Assembly: GCA_037200985.1 (NCBI GenBank)
Contig: JBBCGJ010000001.1
Location: 3,386,756 to 3,450,755 of the forward strand
Source of the DNA: Rhizomicrobium sp.
GTDB lineage: Bacteria > Pseudomonadota > Alphaproteobacteria > Micropepsales > Micropepsaceae
Direction: 5' to 3'
Length of the DNA: 64,000 nt
Part shown: positions 38,073 to 48,909 of the stretch, in pieces
Position numbering within the stretch: the first letter of the stretch is position 1
Layout: each line of letters starts with the position of its first letter
Made by a program: the position numbers and the translations under genes
The notes under the pieces: model-generated
What the model saw: the letters and a program-made list of their open reading frames with translations, nothing else
Databases searched by the model: none
Told to the model about the DNA's origin: nothing

Positions 38073-38347
38073 CGCGCCTGCCCTCCTGTGTTTGTCCTAC
38101 CGCTTATGCCAAAAAGTCGAGGGGATTGAAGGGCTTTCTGCGAGATCCCGTCTGCGGCCTGTGGCGCCGGGGCCGCGAATCAGGCCCTGGCCGCCCTTGC
38201 CGTGCCGGTAGGCCGACCCTATATACCCCATGACGCGGTAAGGGCCATTTCCCGGCCTTTTGCCGTGGTTTTTTATGCTAGGGGACGGCCCGGAGGGCGC
38301 TTCTTCGGAAGGCCAGGAACCCGTCCGCCAAAGGTAAGGAAACAGAC
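38073..38347. other. Divergent intergenic region upstream of dnaK
   Basis: 275 bases without a gene between the channel gene and dnaK. It contains the RpoH-type promoter at 38197-38226 and an AAGGTAAGGA ribosome-binding site before dnaK. Confidence 0.7.
38197..38226 (+). promoter_or_regulatory. RpoH (sigma-32)-type promoter of dnaK
   Basis: CTTGCC at 38197-38202 and CCTATAT ending at 38226 are separated by about 16-17 bases. This fits the alphaproteobacterial heat-shock promoter pattern CTTG-N16/18-CYTATNT. It lies about 120 bases before the dnaK start. Heat-shock control of dnaK is expected. Confidence 0.6.
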
Positions 38348-40270
<1,923 letters not shown>

Positions 40271-40291
40271 AAGCCGGGCCAGATAACAAAG

Positions 40292-40325
40292 AGCCCGGCG
40301 TGTCGAAGCGCCGGGCTTCTTTTTA
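40292..40325 (+). terminator. Rho-independent terminator between dnaK and dnaJ
   Basis: AGCCCGGCG at 40292-40300 pairs with CGCCGGGCT at 40309-40317, a perfect 9-pair stem, followed by TCTTTTTA. It would reduce dnaJ transcription relative to dnaK. Confidence 0.88.
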
Positions 40326-40350
40326 AAGGGGCGTGTGTGCACAGACCGTC

Positions 40351-41478
40351 ATGAGCAAGCGCTGCTATTACGAAGTCCTCGGGTGCCAGAAGGGCGCCGG
40401 CGTCGCCGAGCTGAAGGCAAGCTATCGCAAGCTCGCGATGGAGCTGCATCCCGACCGCAACCCCGACGACGCGACCGCCGAGGTCAAGTTCAAGGAAATC
40501 AACGAAGCCTATGACGTCCTGAAGGACGATCAGAAGCGCGCGGCATACGACCGCTTCGGCCATGCGGCGTTCGAAGGCGGCATGGGCGGGCGGGGCCCGA
40601 GCGGCTTCGACTTCGCCTCCTCCTTCACCGACGTGTTCGACGATCTGTTCGGCGAGTTCATGGGCGGGCGGCGCGGCGGGCGGCGGCAGAACCGCGGCGG
40701 CGACCTGCGCTACAACCTCGAAATCTCCCTCGAAGAATCCTTCAAGGGCCGGGGCGCCGAGATCAAGGTGCCGAGCGCGGTGGCCTGCGAGGCCTGCGGC
40801 GGCTCGGGCGCCGAGCCCGGCACCAAGGCCGAGCAGTGCCCGACCTGCTCCGGCATCGGCAAGGTGCGCGCCCAGCAGGGCTTCTTCACCATCGAGCGGA
40901 CCTGCTCGACCTGCCGCGGCAACGGCCGCGTGATCAGGAGCCCGTGCAAGAGCTGCAAGGGCACCGGCCATGTGCAGAAGGAACGCACGCTCTCCGTCGA
41001 CATCCCGCCCGGCGTCGAGGAGGGCACCCGCATACGGCTTTCCGGCGAGGGCCAGGCCGGGCTGAACGGCGGGCCGGCCGGCGATCTCTACATCTTCGTC
41101 TCGGTGAAGGCGCATGAGATGTTCCAGCGCGAGGGCCACGACCTTTATTGCCGCGCGCCGGTGAGCTTCGTGACCGCGGCGCTGGGCGGGGCGATCGACG
41201 TGCCGACGCTGGACGGCGGGCGCACGCGGGTGACGATCCCCGAAGGCACGCAGTCCGGCCGCCAGTTCCGCATGCGCGGCAAGGGCATGCCGGTCTTGCG
41301 CGGCGGCGGCATGCACGGCGATCTCTATGTCGAGGTCGCGGTCGAGACCCCAGCCAAGCTGAGCAAGAAGCAGAAGGAACTCCTGAAGGAGTTCGACAAG
41401 CTCAGCGACGCGAGCACGCACCCCGAAAGCGAAAGCTGGCTCGCCAAGGCGAAGAATTTCTTCGAGACGAAGAATTAG
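40351..41478 (+). CDS. dnaJ: Co-chaperone DnaJ (Hsp40)
   Basis: 375 residues from the ATG at 40351, where the J-domain begins ([16 protein letters not shown]). The J-domain HPD motif is in [12 protein letters not shown] Gly/Phe-rich linker follows, then the four zinc motifs [24 protein letters not shown] and CKSCKGTG. The C-terminal substrate domain is intact. It stimulates DnaK ATP hydrolysis and delivers clients. It is the last ordinary chromosomal gene before the accessory island. Confidence 0.97.
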   Translation: MSKRCYYEVLGCQKGAGVAELKASYRKLAMELHPDRNPDDATAEVKFKEINEAYDVLKDDQKRAAYDRFGHAAFEGGMGGRGPSGFDFASSFTDVFDDLFGEFMGGRRGGRRQNRGGDLRYNLEISLEESFKGRGAEIKVPSAVACEACGGSGAEPGTKAEQCPTCSGIGKVRAQQGFFTIERTCSTCRGNGRVIRSPCKSCKGTGHVQKERTLSVDIPPGVEEGTRIRLSGEGQAGLNGGPAGDLYIFVSVKAHEMFQREGHDLYCRAPVSFVTAALGGAIDVPTLDGGRTRVTIPEGTQSGRQFRMRGKGMPVLRGGGMHGDLYVEVAVETPAKLSKKQKELLKEFDKLSDASTHPESESWLAKAKNFFETKN

Positions 41479-41749
41479 CGAGCGTCCCGCTCACCTGTCA
41501 TCCCCGCGATAGGACGGCAGGTCAATTTATGATTGAAAAACAGCCGGATATTTTGCTGATTTTGGCTGTGTAGGATTTGTGTAGGTTGTTCTGCACATTC
41601 TGCCTATTTCTACCAGTTGGTACAGCGGTTTGCATCTTTTGCAGCGACGTTGTCCACATCGGAAAACGTCGCTGAATTTGCGAGCCATATTTGGAGCGAG
41701 CAACGGACCATCCAGCTATAGTACGCGCGGGTTCCCCGAGGCGAGCGTG
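41479..41749. other. Left junction of the accessory island
   Basis: 271 bases after dnaJ. The first ~35 bases look chromosomal (CTGTCATCCCCGCG type). From about 41515 base composition drops and protein-like sequence stops. No tRNA, clear direct repeat or integrase lies here, so the exact border cannot be placed. Confidence 0.5.
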
Positions 41750-42133
41750 ATGACCAACTATGAGCCGTCCTTCTTTGTCGGTAAATACTTCAACGTCTTT
41801 CCGGCTGTCGTCAGTGTGTTCACAATTCCAAACGAACGGCTTCGCCTCGTCCTGCGCCGTCACTGGATGTTTGCCGTGACGGGATATTCCGATACCGAAC
41901 TGACCGCTATCAACACCACGACCCATCACAACCTGACCATTTCACTGGATGAAATAGCTTCGTGCGCTGATGAAGGTAACGGGCTGCCGAGCCATCTGAA
42001 TCCCCTTGCCCTGCGGCTTACTTCTCAGGTCTGTTGGGATCATACGAGATTATGGCGTCAGTCGTTACACAGCTTCAGCGACCTTGGCCCTCGCGACCGC
42101 CTCTTGGTATCGAGGCGGCGTACCGTTCATTGA
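41750..42133 (+). CDS. Hypothetical protein at island edge
   Basis: 127 residues from the ATG at 41750 with GAGG nearby. The N-terminal half looks protein-like (SFFVGKYFNVFPAVVSVFTI, LTISLDEIASCAD), and the C-terminal end is basic and unconvincing. No domain is recognised. An overlapping minus-strand frame (41522-41929) looks less likely. It may be a fragment of a larger gene cut by the island junction. Confidence 0.35.
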   Translation: MTNYEPSFFVGKYFNVFPAVVSVFTIPNERLRLVLRRHWMFAVTGYSDTELTAINTTTHHNLTISLDEIASCADEGNGLPSHLNPLALRLTSQVCWDHTRLWRQSLHSFSDLGPRDRLLVSRRRTVH

Positions 42134-42336
42134 ATTTTGTGGTTGCGCATGCAACCGAACTAGCCCTGCGGCAATGAGCGGGGTTAAGCCGTCATAGGCC
42201 GCAGCGCGTGAATCTTGGTGCGGGCCGGAGTGAAGCGACTACCCGGTCACTCGATGCGCTTGTCTTGGCCTTGACGGAAAGAGGGGCGCAGCCCCAACTC
42301 ACCTGCTACTTTAGAGGCTTTCAATTGGATCGATTC

Positions 42337-42999
42337 TCAGAATAAACGCTGCTGTGCACCGCTATCTGCAAGACCGTATAATTGGCGCATCTGTCCCAAA
42401 AACTCCGTCTGTCCGCCATAACTCGGATGACGCACTTGCGTGATCTCTAGAGTGTCGGTCAGACGGCCAGCAGCGTGTGCCGCATCATTGCCTATTGCGA
42501 TCAGTCTGCGCGGTTTCAAAAGTAGAATTAGCTGGACAAGAATTTCTTCCCCGGCCCGTCGTTCTCGGGAATTGTGCGAACGATTGCTGAAGGGATCGCC
42601 GGGTTCATGTGGATGTAGCGGAAACACATTCCAAAGAAATACCGGGGCTTCTATTTGAAATAGCACAGCCCAGATGACCGCGGCTGTTCGCTCCGCGACA
42701 GCGCCTCCCTTGGTGGGGCGCTCCACTGAAACACCCCATCGCTCCGCGTGCGCGTCTATATGGACATCATCGGTTAGTGCAAGTCCGGTCCGCCGTCCTC
42801 CACGATATCCTAGGTCTCGACCAATCCATATGGAGTCGATATCGCTATCGACTGCGACTTCGAGCATGGCCCGCAACGTTGCGGAACGCCGGCGTGGCGC
42901 ATCACGCACATCGTGCACAGCACAGTGATCGGAGTAGGGGTTAAAGGTGTTGTCAAAATCTAACGCGCCGAGCGCATCGACAAACTGAGTCGGTGTCAT
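42337..42999 (-). CDS. Uracil-DNA glycosylase superfamily protein
   Basis: 220 residues, last gene of a four-gene operon. UDG-fold landmarks are present: IDSIWIGRDLGYRGGRRTGL for motif 1 and its loop, NVFPLHPHEPGDPFSNR for the base-binding strand, RRLIAIGNDAA, and QVRHPSYGG, which corresponds to the DNA-intercalation HPS motif. The family flips out and removes uracil or damaged bases. Specificity here is unknown, and motif 1 lacks the usual GEAPG or GQDPY form. Its ATG overlaps the MazG-like stop as ATGA, so it is co-translated. Confidence 0.75.
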   Translation of the reverse strand: MTPTQFVDALGALDFDNTFNPYSDHCAVHDVRDAPRRRSATLRAMLEVAVDSDIDSIWIGRDLGYRGGRRTGLALTDDVHIDAHAERWGVSVERPTKGGAVAERTAAVIWAVLFQIEAPVFLWNVFPLHPHEPGDPFSNRSHNSRERRAGEEILVQLILLLKPRRLIAIGNDAAHAAGRLTDTLEITQVRHPSYGGQTEFLGQMRQLYGLADSGAQQRLF

Positions 43000-44180
43000 G
43001 TACGCCTCCCCCTTTTCAACGATCTGTACCCAATGGTGCGCGCCTTACGATCACCGATGACGATGCCTCCGTTGTTGTCACGCACTTTCCGAAAAACCGC
43101 AAATCCTTGCAGAATGGCCCTTTCCCAAAGCATGAGCGGACATTGATCGACCTCGTAACCCTTTACGAACTGGCCAATTGTTTTCAGTAGATCGAACGAA
43201 ATGCTCTTCTGATCTTCAAAATAGTTTAGAGCTTTCGCGCGCGAGAAAATCCAAGCCGTCAAGCCTTCCTCCACGACGATAGCTCTCCCGCCGTCCTGGG
43301 CCTCGTCATATTCGCGGTCGCTTTTACGTTTCTGCTTGATGAGCGCACGAAAGACCGGCGACCAATGAAGGATTGCAGCGTGCGCGAAGTGAAACACATC
43401 GTGGAATCGGTAGCCGTCTCGGTCGAGGATATTGTCGGTTAATGGATCACCGACGAATACGCCGTTCCATTGCAGATAACTTTGACCGCTCTTGCGCTGG
43501 GTTATCTTGATCGCAAAATTCTGTGGAATCCGTTCTTCTTCGAGAAACTTGTGATCGAATGTTGGCAAGCGAGAGAAATCGGGATGGAGAAACCGGCCAC
43601 GCGTTTTAGCGATATTTTCATGAACGACGCTTGAGAAGGTTACGCCTGCCGCTCGTAGCGCTTGCAAATAGTGGTCGGCGAACACGCTAAGGTGCCCACG
43701 AACACTTTCTCCCGGCCCTCTCAGGTCGAGAAGGGGAGAAACTGCGTCGCCGAGCTTCAGGAATGCGTCATGCAGGGATGGTGAAGCAACGAAGGACGCA
43801 ACGTGAGAAACGGAACCTTCCAGAAGATCGCTAGCGGCAATGCTCTCGCCATACCCCGGCCCCTTGGAAACCGCCGAGAATACTGATTCGAGCTCAATCT
43901 TGAGACGTCGGCATAACGCAGCGAAATACCACAGGGTGTCGCCGAATTCTTCGGCGACCGTGTCATGAAATCCGATATAGGCCTTTCCCTCGCGGTCGAC
44001 CTTTTTTGCGGTAGCCAGGATGCTTCCGACCTCACCGAATAGGCCCAAAAGAACGGGGCGCAGATCATGGGGCGGCAGTTTGTCGGTCTTGGCTATTTCG
44101 CTTACGTACTCGCGCAGCAGAATCGAGCCTTTATCAGAGGCTGATTTCGGCCTTTTGAGACTGACGATCTGTTTAGTCAT
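42996..44180 (-). CDS. MazG-like nucleoside triphosphate pyrophosphohydrolase with C-terminal extension
   Basis: 394 residues from the ATG at 44180, which overlaps the Nmad2 stop as ATGA. A longer TTG-started form is less likely. The N-terminal domain (about 20-95) has the all-alpha NTP-PPase signature: GLFGEVGSI, then AEEFGDTLWYFAAL, with the acidic metal ligands. From about 200 a second domain (FHDVFHFAHAAILHWSPVF, IVVEEGLTAWIFSRAKAL) resembles the MazG C-terminal domain. MazG proteins hydrolyse (d)NTPs or modified nucleotides to monophosphates. Here it is between an Nmad2 protein and a glycosylase, which suggests removal or supply of an unusual nucleotide. Confidence 0.75.
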   Translation of the reverse strand: MTKQIVSLKRPKSASDKGSILLREYVSEIAKTDKLPPHDLRPVLLGLFGEVGSILATAKKVDREGKAYIGFHDTVAEEFGDTLWYFAALCRRLKIELESVFSAVSKGPGYGESIAASDLLEGSVSHVASFVASPSLHDAFLKLGDAVSPLLDLRGPGESVRGHLSVFADHYLQALRAAGVTFSSVVHENIAKTRGRFLHPDFSRLPTFDHKFLEEERIPQNFAIKITQRKSGQSYLQWNGVFVGDPLTDNILDRDGYRFHDVFHFAHAAILHWSPVFRALIKQKRKSDREYDEAQDGGRAIVVEEGLTAWIFSRAKALNYFEDQKSISFDLLKTIGQFVKGYEVDQCPLMLWERAILQGFAVFRKVRDNNGGIVIGDRKARTIGYRSLKRGRRT

Positions 44181-44794
44181 GGCGACCGTACCCAATCAAG
44201 CGGTCGTCCCGCGTAGCCATGCCGATCTAGAGATTGGAGCCATGCCGCAAAATCTCCGATCAAATGGGGATCGTCAAAGATTTTGCGACCTTGACCCTGT
44301 TTGCAGATGTCTTCGCCGCCATAGTTGCGAAATTGCGCGGGTATTTTCGGACCTTCGCCGCCAAAATAGACAAACGTGTTGCTTACCAATACCCGGTCAA
44401 CGCCTGTGTCACGCTTAATATGTCGCGGGTTGGGCGAGCCATCGTCTCGGCTATGGAACGAATTGAGCTGGCTCCATGCCCCGTCGGCCGATTGGCTATA
44501 TATATTATCGCCACATTCACGCATGCGACTACGGCTCAAATTCGGCTTTTTGTTCTGGAAACGCGGATCCTGCCAATACTGTGCAAAACGGGGCGTTTCG
44601 GTGACGCGCATTGCATATACGAGAAAGCCGCCACGCTTGAGTTTCTTGTCTGCGCTGCCCGAGCCTACCACCCAGTCTCCGATTGCCGCTGCCTTTCGTA
44701 TGTCGGGCTTGCAGGTTGCGAGGGTGCAGAAACCATAGAACGGATTGGGGGCAAAACCGCTGTCATAGCGTACGACGTAGGAATGTAACCGCAT
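44177..44794 (-). CDS. Nucleotide-modification-associated domain 2 (Nmad2) protein
   Basis: 205 residues from the ATG at 44794; a GTG at 44815 that overlaps the TIR stop is possible. Landmarks: MRLHSYVVRYDSGFAPNPF, LATCKPDIRKAAAIGDWVVG, RGGFLVYAMRVTETPRFAQY, and VLVSNTFVYFGGEGP near residue 150. These match the Nmad2 family, predicted by Aravind and co-workers to act with DNA or nucleotide modification enzymes. The catalytic role has not been shown as far as I know. It follows the TIR gene after 14 bases and overlaps the MazG gene by four. Confidence 0.7.
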   Translation of the reverse strand: MRLHSYVVRYDSGFAPNPFYGFCTLATCKPDIRKAAAIGDWVVGSGSADKKLKRGGFLVYAMRVTETPRFAQYWQDPRFQNKKPNLSRSRMRECGDNIYSQSADGAWSQLNSFHSRDDGSPNPRHIKRDTGVDRVLVSNTFVYFGGEGPKIPAQFRNYGGEDICKQGQGRKIFDDPHLIGDFAAWLQSLDRHGYAGRPLDWVRSP

Positions 44795-44808
44795 GGCTGG
44801 AGGGCCAG

Positions 44809-45285
44809 CTAACACGGGTGCCGCTTTATAGGCCGAGGCAACGTGGGCGTGCCGTCAGGTTTCTCCCAATCTTCATTTGTCCCGTTGATCGCATCGACGA
44901 TGCTCGGCCCATGCCAGCCGACAATGACCGCATCGGCATAGTTCTTGAGAGCTTCCGGCATATCGCATTCGGCGGCCCCGTGTTCCCAAACGCCGACAAT
45001 TTTCTTTTCCAGCTTAAGGGCGTATTCGATTTCCCAATTCACCCATTCGCTGTTTTTGGTGTCCGGCGAAATGTACACCAGTAGCGTGCTCGCCCACTGA
45101 ATCTGAGGAGCCAGAATCTGAGACTTTATGTACTCTAGCGACGTGGCGTCGTTGGGCTTTTCGGAATTAATCGAGGAATCGCGGATTTCCATGCCGTGTT
45201 TCGCCAGCAATTCCTTGATCTTGCCAAGTGCCGCATCGTCCTCGTGAATATGGCTTATAAAGACATGCTTTCTGTCATCGGCCAT
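44809..45285 (-). CDS. TIR-like domain protein (MTH538/ThsB-type)
   Basis: 158 residues from the ATG at 45285. The whole protein is one flavodoxin-like TIR fold: HVFISHIHEDDAALGKIKEL (strand A and box 1), SLEYIKSQIL, STLLVYISPDTKNSEWVNWE with a conserved Ser and the WE glutamate expected to be catalytic, and KKIVGVWEHG. ThsB of Thoeris and related TIRs convert NAD+ into signal molecules or consume it on phage infection. No ThsA-like sensor is next to it. It is first gene of an operon with Nmad2, MazG and UDG genes, so it may be the alarm or effector of that system. Confidence 0.82.
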   Translation of the reverse strand: MADDRKHVFISHIHEDDAALGKIKELLAKHGMEIRDSSINSEKPNDATSLEYIKSQILAPQIQWASTLLVYISPDTKNSEWVNWEIEYALKLEKKIVGVWEHGAAECDMPEALKNYADAVIVGWHGPSIVDAINGTNEDWEKPDGTPTLPRPIKRHPC

Positions 45286-45534
45286 GACACACACCAGCCC
45301 TTCTAGATCGCAGAGGATGCGCGCAACTAATAGTATTGAGCATTCGATTCGTGCAATTTGCCATAGATAAGTGCAGAGCGCCAATGTAAATGGGTTCTAT
45401 ACGGCGTGCGTCTACTTGGACGATGGCGAGATGTGACATGTGGGGGACACGATGGAGTGGAATTGCCCTGAACAAATCTTCAAGCGTCTCAACAGCGCGT
45501 CTGAGCGTGTGGTCAATAACCTCTTGGCAACGCT
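45286..45534. other. Divergent promoter region of the TIR operon
   Basis: 249 bases, AT-richer than the chromosome, between the TIR operon and a plus-strand membrane protein gene. Promoters for both should lie here. I see no palindrome or small gene. Confidence 0.45.
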
Positions 45535-46197
45535 ATGACCGGCGCGACGCCATCACCCGGACTCGGGCTCTTTTCAGTGAGCCTGCAGCCCGACTGGTCA
45601 CTCTCGATCCAAGTCAGCTTTTGGGTCGGGTTGGCGTTGATTGTCGGCGTCGTCATCTATTTTTTATGGCGCTGGTACTACGGAAGCGCGGCCTGGAAAA
45701 ACTTCGAGATAGACCGCGCTGAAATCGGGGTTGGTACGGGAAAACTCACGCTCAAACCCAACATGACCGATCGACAGGTCGCCTACTCAATATGGGTCGA
45801 ACTCAGCACTCGAAAGATCGGCCTGCCAATTGATTTTGAACATGACGTGATCGCGGAGATTTATGATAGCTGGCATACATTCTTTTCCGTCACTCGCGAC
45901 CTCATAAAGTCCGTGCCCGTCAACAAGGTTCGGCATGGCAGCACGCAGAAGATCATCAAACTGTCGATAGAGGTCTTGAACGATGGTCTGCGGCCACATT
46001 TGACAAAATGGCAGGCGCGTTTCCGGCGGTGGTATGACTACGAGCTTGGGAAAGTGAGCGGTGAGCTTGTGATTGATCCGCAAGACATTCAGCAGAAATT
46101 TCCAAAATGGGCTGAATTAAAAACCGACATGGAGCGCGTCAACGGGCACCTAATGCACTATAGAGAGAAGATGCGATTACTCGTGTTGACCGACTAA
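45535..46197 (+). CDS. Membrane-anchored protein of unknown function, island cargo
   Basis: 220 residues. One transmembrane segment (about 27-47, FWVGLALIVGVVIYFLWRWYY) is followed by a cytosolic helical domain with conserved-looking patches: AYSIWVELSTRKIGLPID, AEIYDSWHTFFSVTRDLI, and LNDGLRPHLTKWQARFRRWY. I recognise the family as a recurrent unnamed protein of accessory islands but not its function. Its end overlaps the ABC-3C ATPase gene by 21 bases on the opposite strand. Confidence 0.65.
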   Translation: MTGATPSPGLGLFSVSLQPDWSLSIQVSFWVGLALIVGVVIYFLWRWYYGSAAWKNFEIDRAEIGVGTGKLTLKPNMTDRQVAYSIWVELSTRKIGLPIDFEHDVIAEIYDSWHTFFSVTRDLIKSVPVNKVRHGSTQKIIKLSIEVLNDGLRPHLTKWQARFRRWYDYELGKVSGELVIDPQDIQQKFPKWAELKTDMERVNGHLMHYREKMRLLVLTD

Positions 46198-47285
46198 CGG
46201 CGTGGGCGTCACTCGCTCAAAGTAGCCGAACCTCGGCACACCATCTTTGCCGGTGAATTTTGTCGCTTGCGGCAATGCCTGTATAGCCGCCGGAGGGTCG
46301 GTGTTCTCTACGATGATGACCTGCTCGTTGGCGCTTAGCGCTTGCAGATAAGTGTAAAACTTAGTGTTCAAATCCGTGCCACGCAGATCATCTTCCTGAT
46401 TGTCGGGCTTGCGATAGGACAACAGCGGCGAATCGAGGATCAAAAAACCTGGGTGGGGTTTATCGTTTTTGCGGCAGAACTCCATTAATCCGACGCTGAA
46501 CGCGGCCTGCGTGATCGCGCGCATACCTTTTCCGTAAGAAATGCGATCCTTGCCGTTTATGACCAAGTCCTTCGCTTTCAGATCGAAGTGAACGCGGTCG
46601 GCATTTGGGAAATGCCATGCTTTGAGAATAGCAAGAACTTCGGTAGCGAATGCATCTACTACGGTGGAGGGAAGCCCAACATCGACAGAGCCCGCCCCTC
46701 CATTCGCGGCCTCTTCGGCGAGCAGCCTGACCTTGCGGTCTTCCAAATCCTTCAGGGTTTTATGGAAGCCCAGCGCCTCGCGAACTTCCCCCTTTTTATC
46801 CGCGAGTTGGCCGTAACCGCTACGAAGCTGACGCAGATTGGGCGCTAGCAGCGTCTCGATCTGCTGCGCCGCAGCGTGGTAATCCGCTTCGATTTTTGGA
46901 AGTCGGCGCTCGAACGACCGTTGCTCTTTCTCAAGGTTGGAAATCGTGTCCTGCAACTCCGATTGCCGAAGCTGGATCTTCGCAGCCTCAGCTCGCGCAG
47001 CCGCCACGACTGCATCTACATTCCCGTCGCATTCTTCTTTGAGACGATGATGCTCTGGCAATGCGCCGCACAACGGACAGGCGGTTTCCGCCAGCGCGGA
47101 GAACAGGCTGCCGGCTTCCTCGATTCCCTTGAGGCGCTCCAGGTCAGAGCTGTAATGGTCGTCCAGCAGGTTAAAGCGATCCAACAGATTCGTAATCTCG
47201 GTCAGCCGATTGTTGCCTTCATCCAGCCGGGTCAGTAAGTCACGACGCTTGGCGGAGGCTTCGCGATACTGCGCCTCCGAACTAG
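46177..47285 (-). pseudogene. ABC-3C system ATPase, 3' part (split by IS5 element)
   Basis: This holds the C-terminal ~369 codons of an SMC/Rad50-like ABC ATPase whose 5' part lies at 48131-48909. It begins inside a coiled coil, has a hook-like CPLCGALPEHH, a second coil, then YGKGMRAITQAAFSVGLMEF (signature region) and GFLILDSPLLSYR (Walker B and D-loop). The end is RFGYFERVTPT. Without the 5' part it has no Walker A and no start. Removing the IS and one CTAG copy joins the halves in frame (QQLA-SSEAQY), giving 627 residues. Confidence 0.85.
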
Positions 47286-48130
47286 GGTCCAGACTCATAA
47301 AGTCCACCACACGATAGCAGCGACGAGGCATACGGAGGCTAGGAAGTTTCTGGCGAGCCTGTCGTAGCGTGTGGCGATGCGCCTGAAGTCCTTGAGGCGG
47401 CAGAAGGCGTTCTCGATCTTGTGTCGCTGCTTGTAGGATTTTCTGTCGAAGCTGAAGGGCTGCTTGCGGTTCGATCTGTTGGGCACGACGGGCTTGGTGC
47501 CGCGCGCCGTCAGCCATAATCGCAGTTCTTCGCTGTCGTAGGCTTTGTCGCCGAGCAGCTTCTTGGCGATCTTGCTTCGGCGGATGAGACGCTGGGCCGG
47601 CGGGCAATCGTGCGCCTGGCCGCCGGTCAGGAGGATGGAAAGAAGACGGCCCTTAGCATCTGCGATTGCGTGGATTTTCGTGTTTCGCCCGCCGCGCGAG
47701 CGGCCGATCGCCTGCTTAAGCTCCCCCTTTTTGCGCCCGATGCCGAGCGGTGGGCTTTGACATGCGTCGAGTCGATCATCTGGGTATCGGTGGATCGTCC
47801 GCGCTCCGCCAATTTGCGGAACAGCCGCTCCCAGATGCCGCGCTCGGCCCAGCGCACGAAGCGATTGTAGATTGTCGTATGGGGGCCGTATTCCGGCGGG
47901 CAGTCGCACCACCGGCAGCCGCTCTTCAAGACATGTAGGATGCCGCTGATTACGCGACGGTCGTCCACACGATCTTTGCCGCGCACGTCCGTCGGCAAGT
48001 GCGGCTCGATCCGAAGCCATTGCTCGTCGCTCAGCCAAAACAGGTTGTTCCGCATCCCAATGCCTCCGAATCACGAAGCAACGGAATCATCAACCGATTC
48101 AACCGACAATGACTTTTTTGGGTTTCGGCC
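47286..48130 (-). mobile_element. IS5-family insertion sequence (IS427 group) in ABC-3C ATPase gene
   Basis: 845 bases, flanked by CTAG at 47282-47285 and 48131-48134, the preferred NTAN-type target of IS427-group elements. Imperfect terminal repeats (GGTCCAGACTCATAAAGTC and GGCCGAAACCCAAAAAAGTC) mark the ends. It carries one transposase in two frames. Clean duplications and intact transposase suggest recent insertion. Confidence 0.88.
47295..48055 (-). CDS. IS5-family transposase, probably made by ribosomal frameshift
   Basis: Two frames make one DDE transposase. The first (48055 to 47627) has the start MRNNLFWLSDEQWLRIEPHL, WCDCPPEYGPHTTIYNRF and MIDSTHVKAHR with the first aspartate. The second continues after an A5G5 slippery run (complement at 47723-47732) with GELKQAIGRSRGGRNTKIHA, LLGDKAYDSEELR with the second aspartate, and HKIENAFCRLKDFRRIATRY with the glutamate. 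Such two-frame organisation is normal for this group. Confidence 0.88.
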
Positions 48131-48909
48131 CTAGCCAATTGTTGTCCACGTTCCGCAATGGATGCATCGAGTTTTTCGAGCTGGGCTTCGAGTTCTGAAG
48201 GTGCGCCCGCCAATTCTTTCACCTGGCGTCTCATGTCGGTGATAAGCTGGTCGAGCAATTCGAGCTGACCCTCGCGCGAATTCTCTTCGGCGCTGGCGGT
48301 GCGTGTCGCAGTCAGCGCCGAATCGTCCATGCCGGTAATCAGAAGCTTGAATGCGGATGTGTTAGCTGTGTCTGCGGTGTAGTTGCCGTCTGACAGCGGC
48401 GAGCGTTTTTGGATTATCTCTTCTTCGTTCACGATCACAAGTCGGGCTAGGTTGCGAAAGCTCAAACTTTGGGTTTCCAATCGCGCATTCTTACGAATGC
48501 GTTTTCCCGCTAACCCAATCTTTTCCAGCAGGAACATCGACAGGTTGTCGGTCCGCTTTTCGTTATGTGTGTCAGACAGCGGTATGCCTTGGCCTTCTGG
48601 TGCCTTCTCGAAGTGAAGACCCTGGAAGAGCAAGAATGCACCGCCATCGACGCTGCGCTGAACCGTATACTTTTCTCCCGCCAGCGTTTCGAGGGCGAGT
48701 AAGATACGGTCGTATCCATCCCGCTCGGTAAAGTAGCGCAACGGCCCCTTACCACCCAGCATGTAGTCGATACTATCGACGATAAAGGACTTACCGGTGT
48801 CCGACGCGCCATAGATCACATTAAGCCCGGCACCAAATTCCATGGTGGCGGGTAGTCGCACCGGCCCCATGAAAGTTAGGTGGCGAATACGCAATCCAAG
48901 GGCGGTCAT
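48131..48909 (-). pseudogene. ABC-3C system ATPase, 5' part (split by IS5 element)
   Basis: 260 codons from the ATG at 48909, which overlaps the middle-component stop by ATGA. The N-terminus has LNVIYGASDTGKSFIVDSID with the Walker A motif, followed by a Rad50-like lobe and the start of a coiled coil (REGQLELLDQLITDMRRQV, SELEAQLEKLDASIAERG). The frame then enters the IS. A truncated protein could still be made but lacks Walker B and signature motifs, so it cannot hydrolyse ATP normally. Confidence 0.88.

Noticed and set aside
41522-41929. Minus-strand 135-codon hypothetical at the island edge
   Set aside because: Composition is irregular, there is no start context, and it overlaps a somewhat better plus-strand frame.
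42337-45285. Classical Thoeris system
   Set aside because: A ThsB-like TIR is present but no ThsA (SIR2/SLOG or similar effector) is adjacent.
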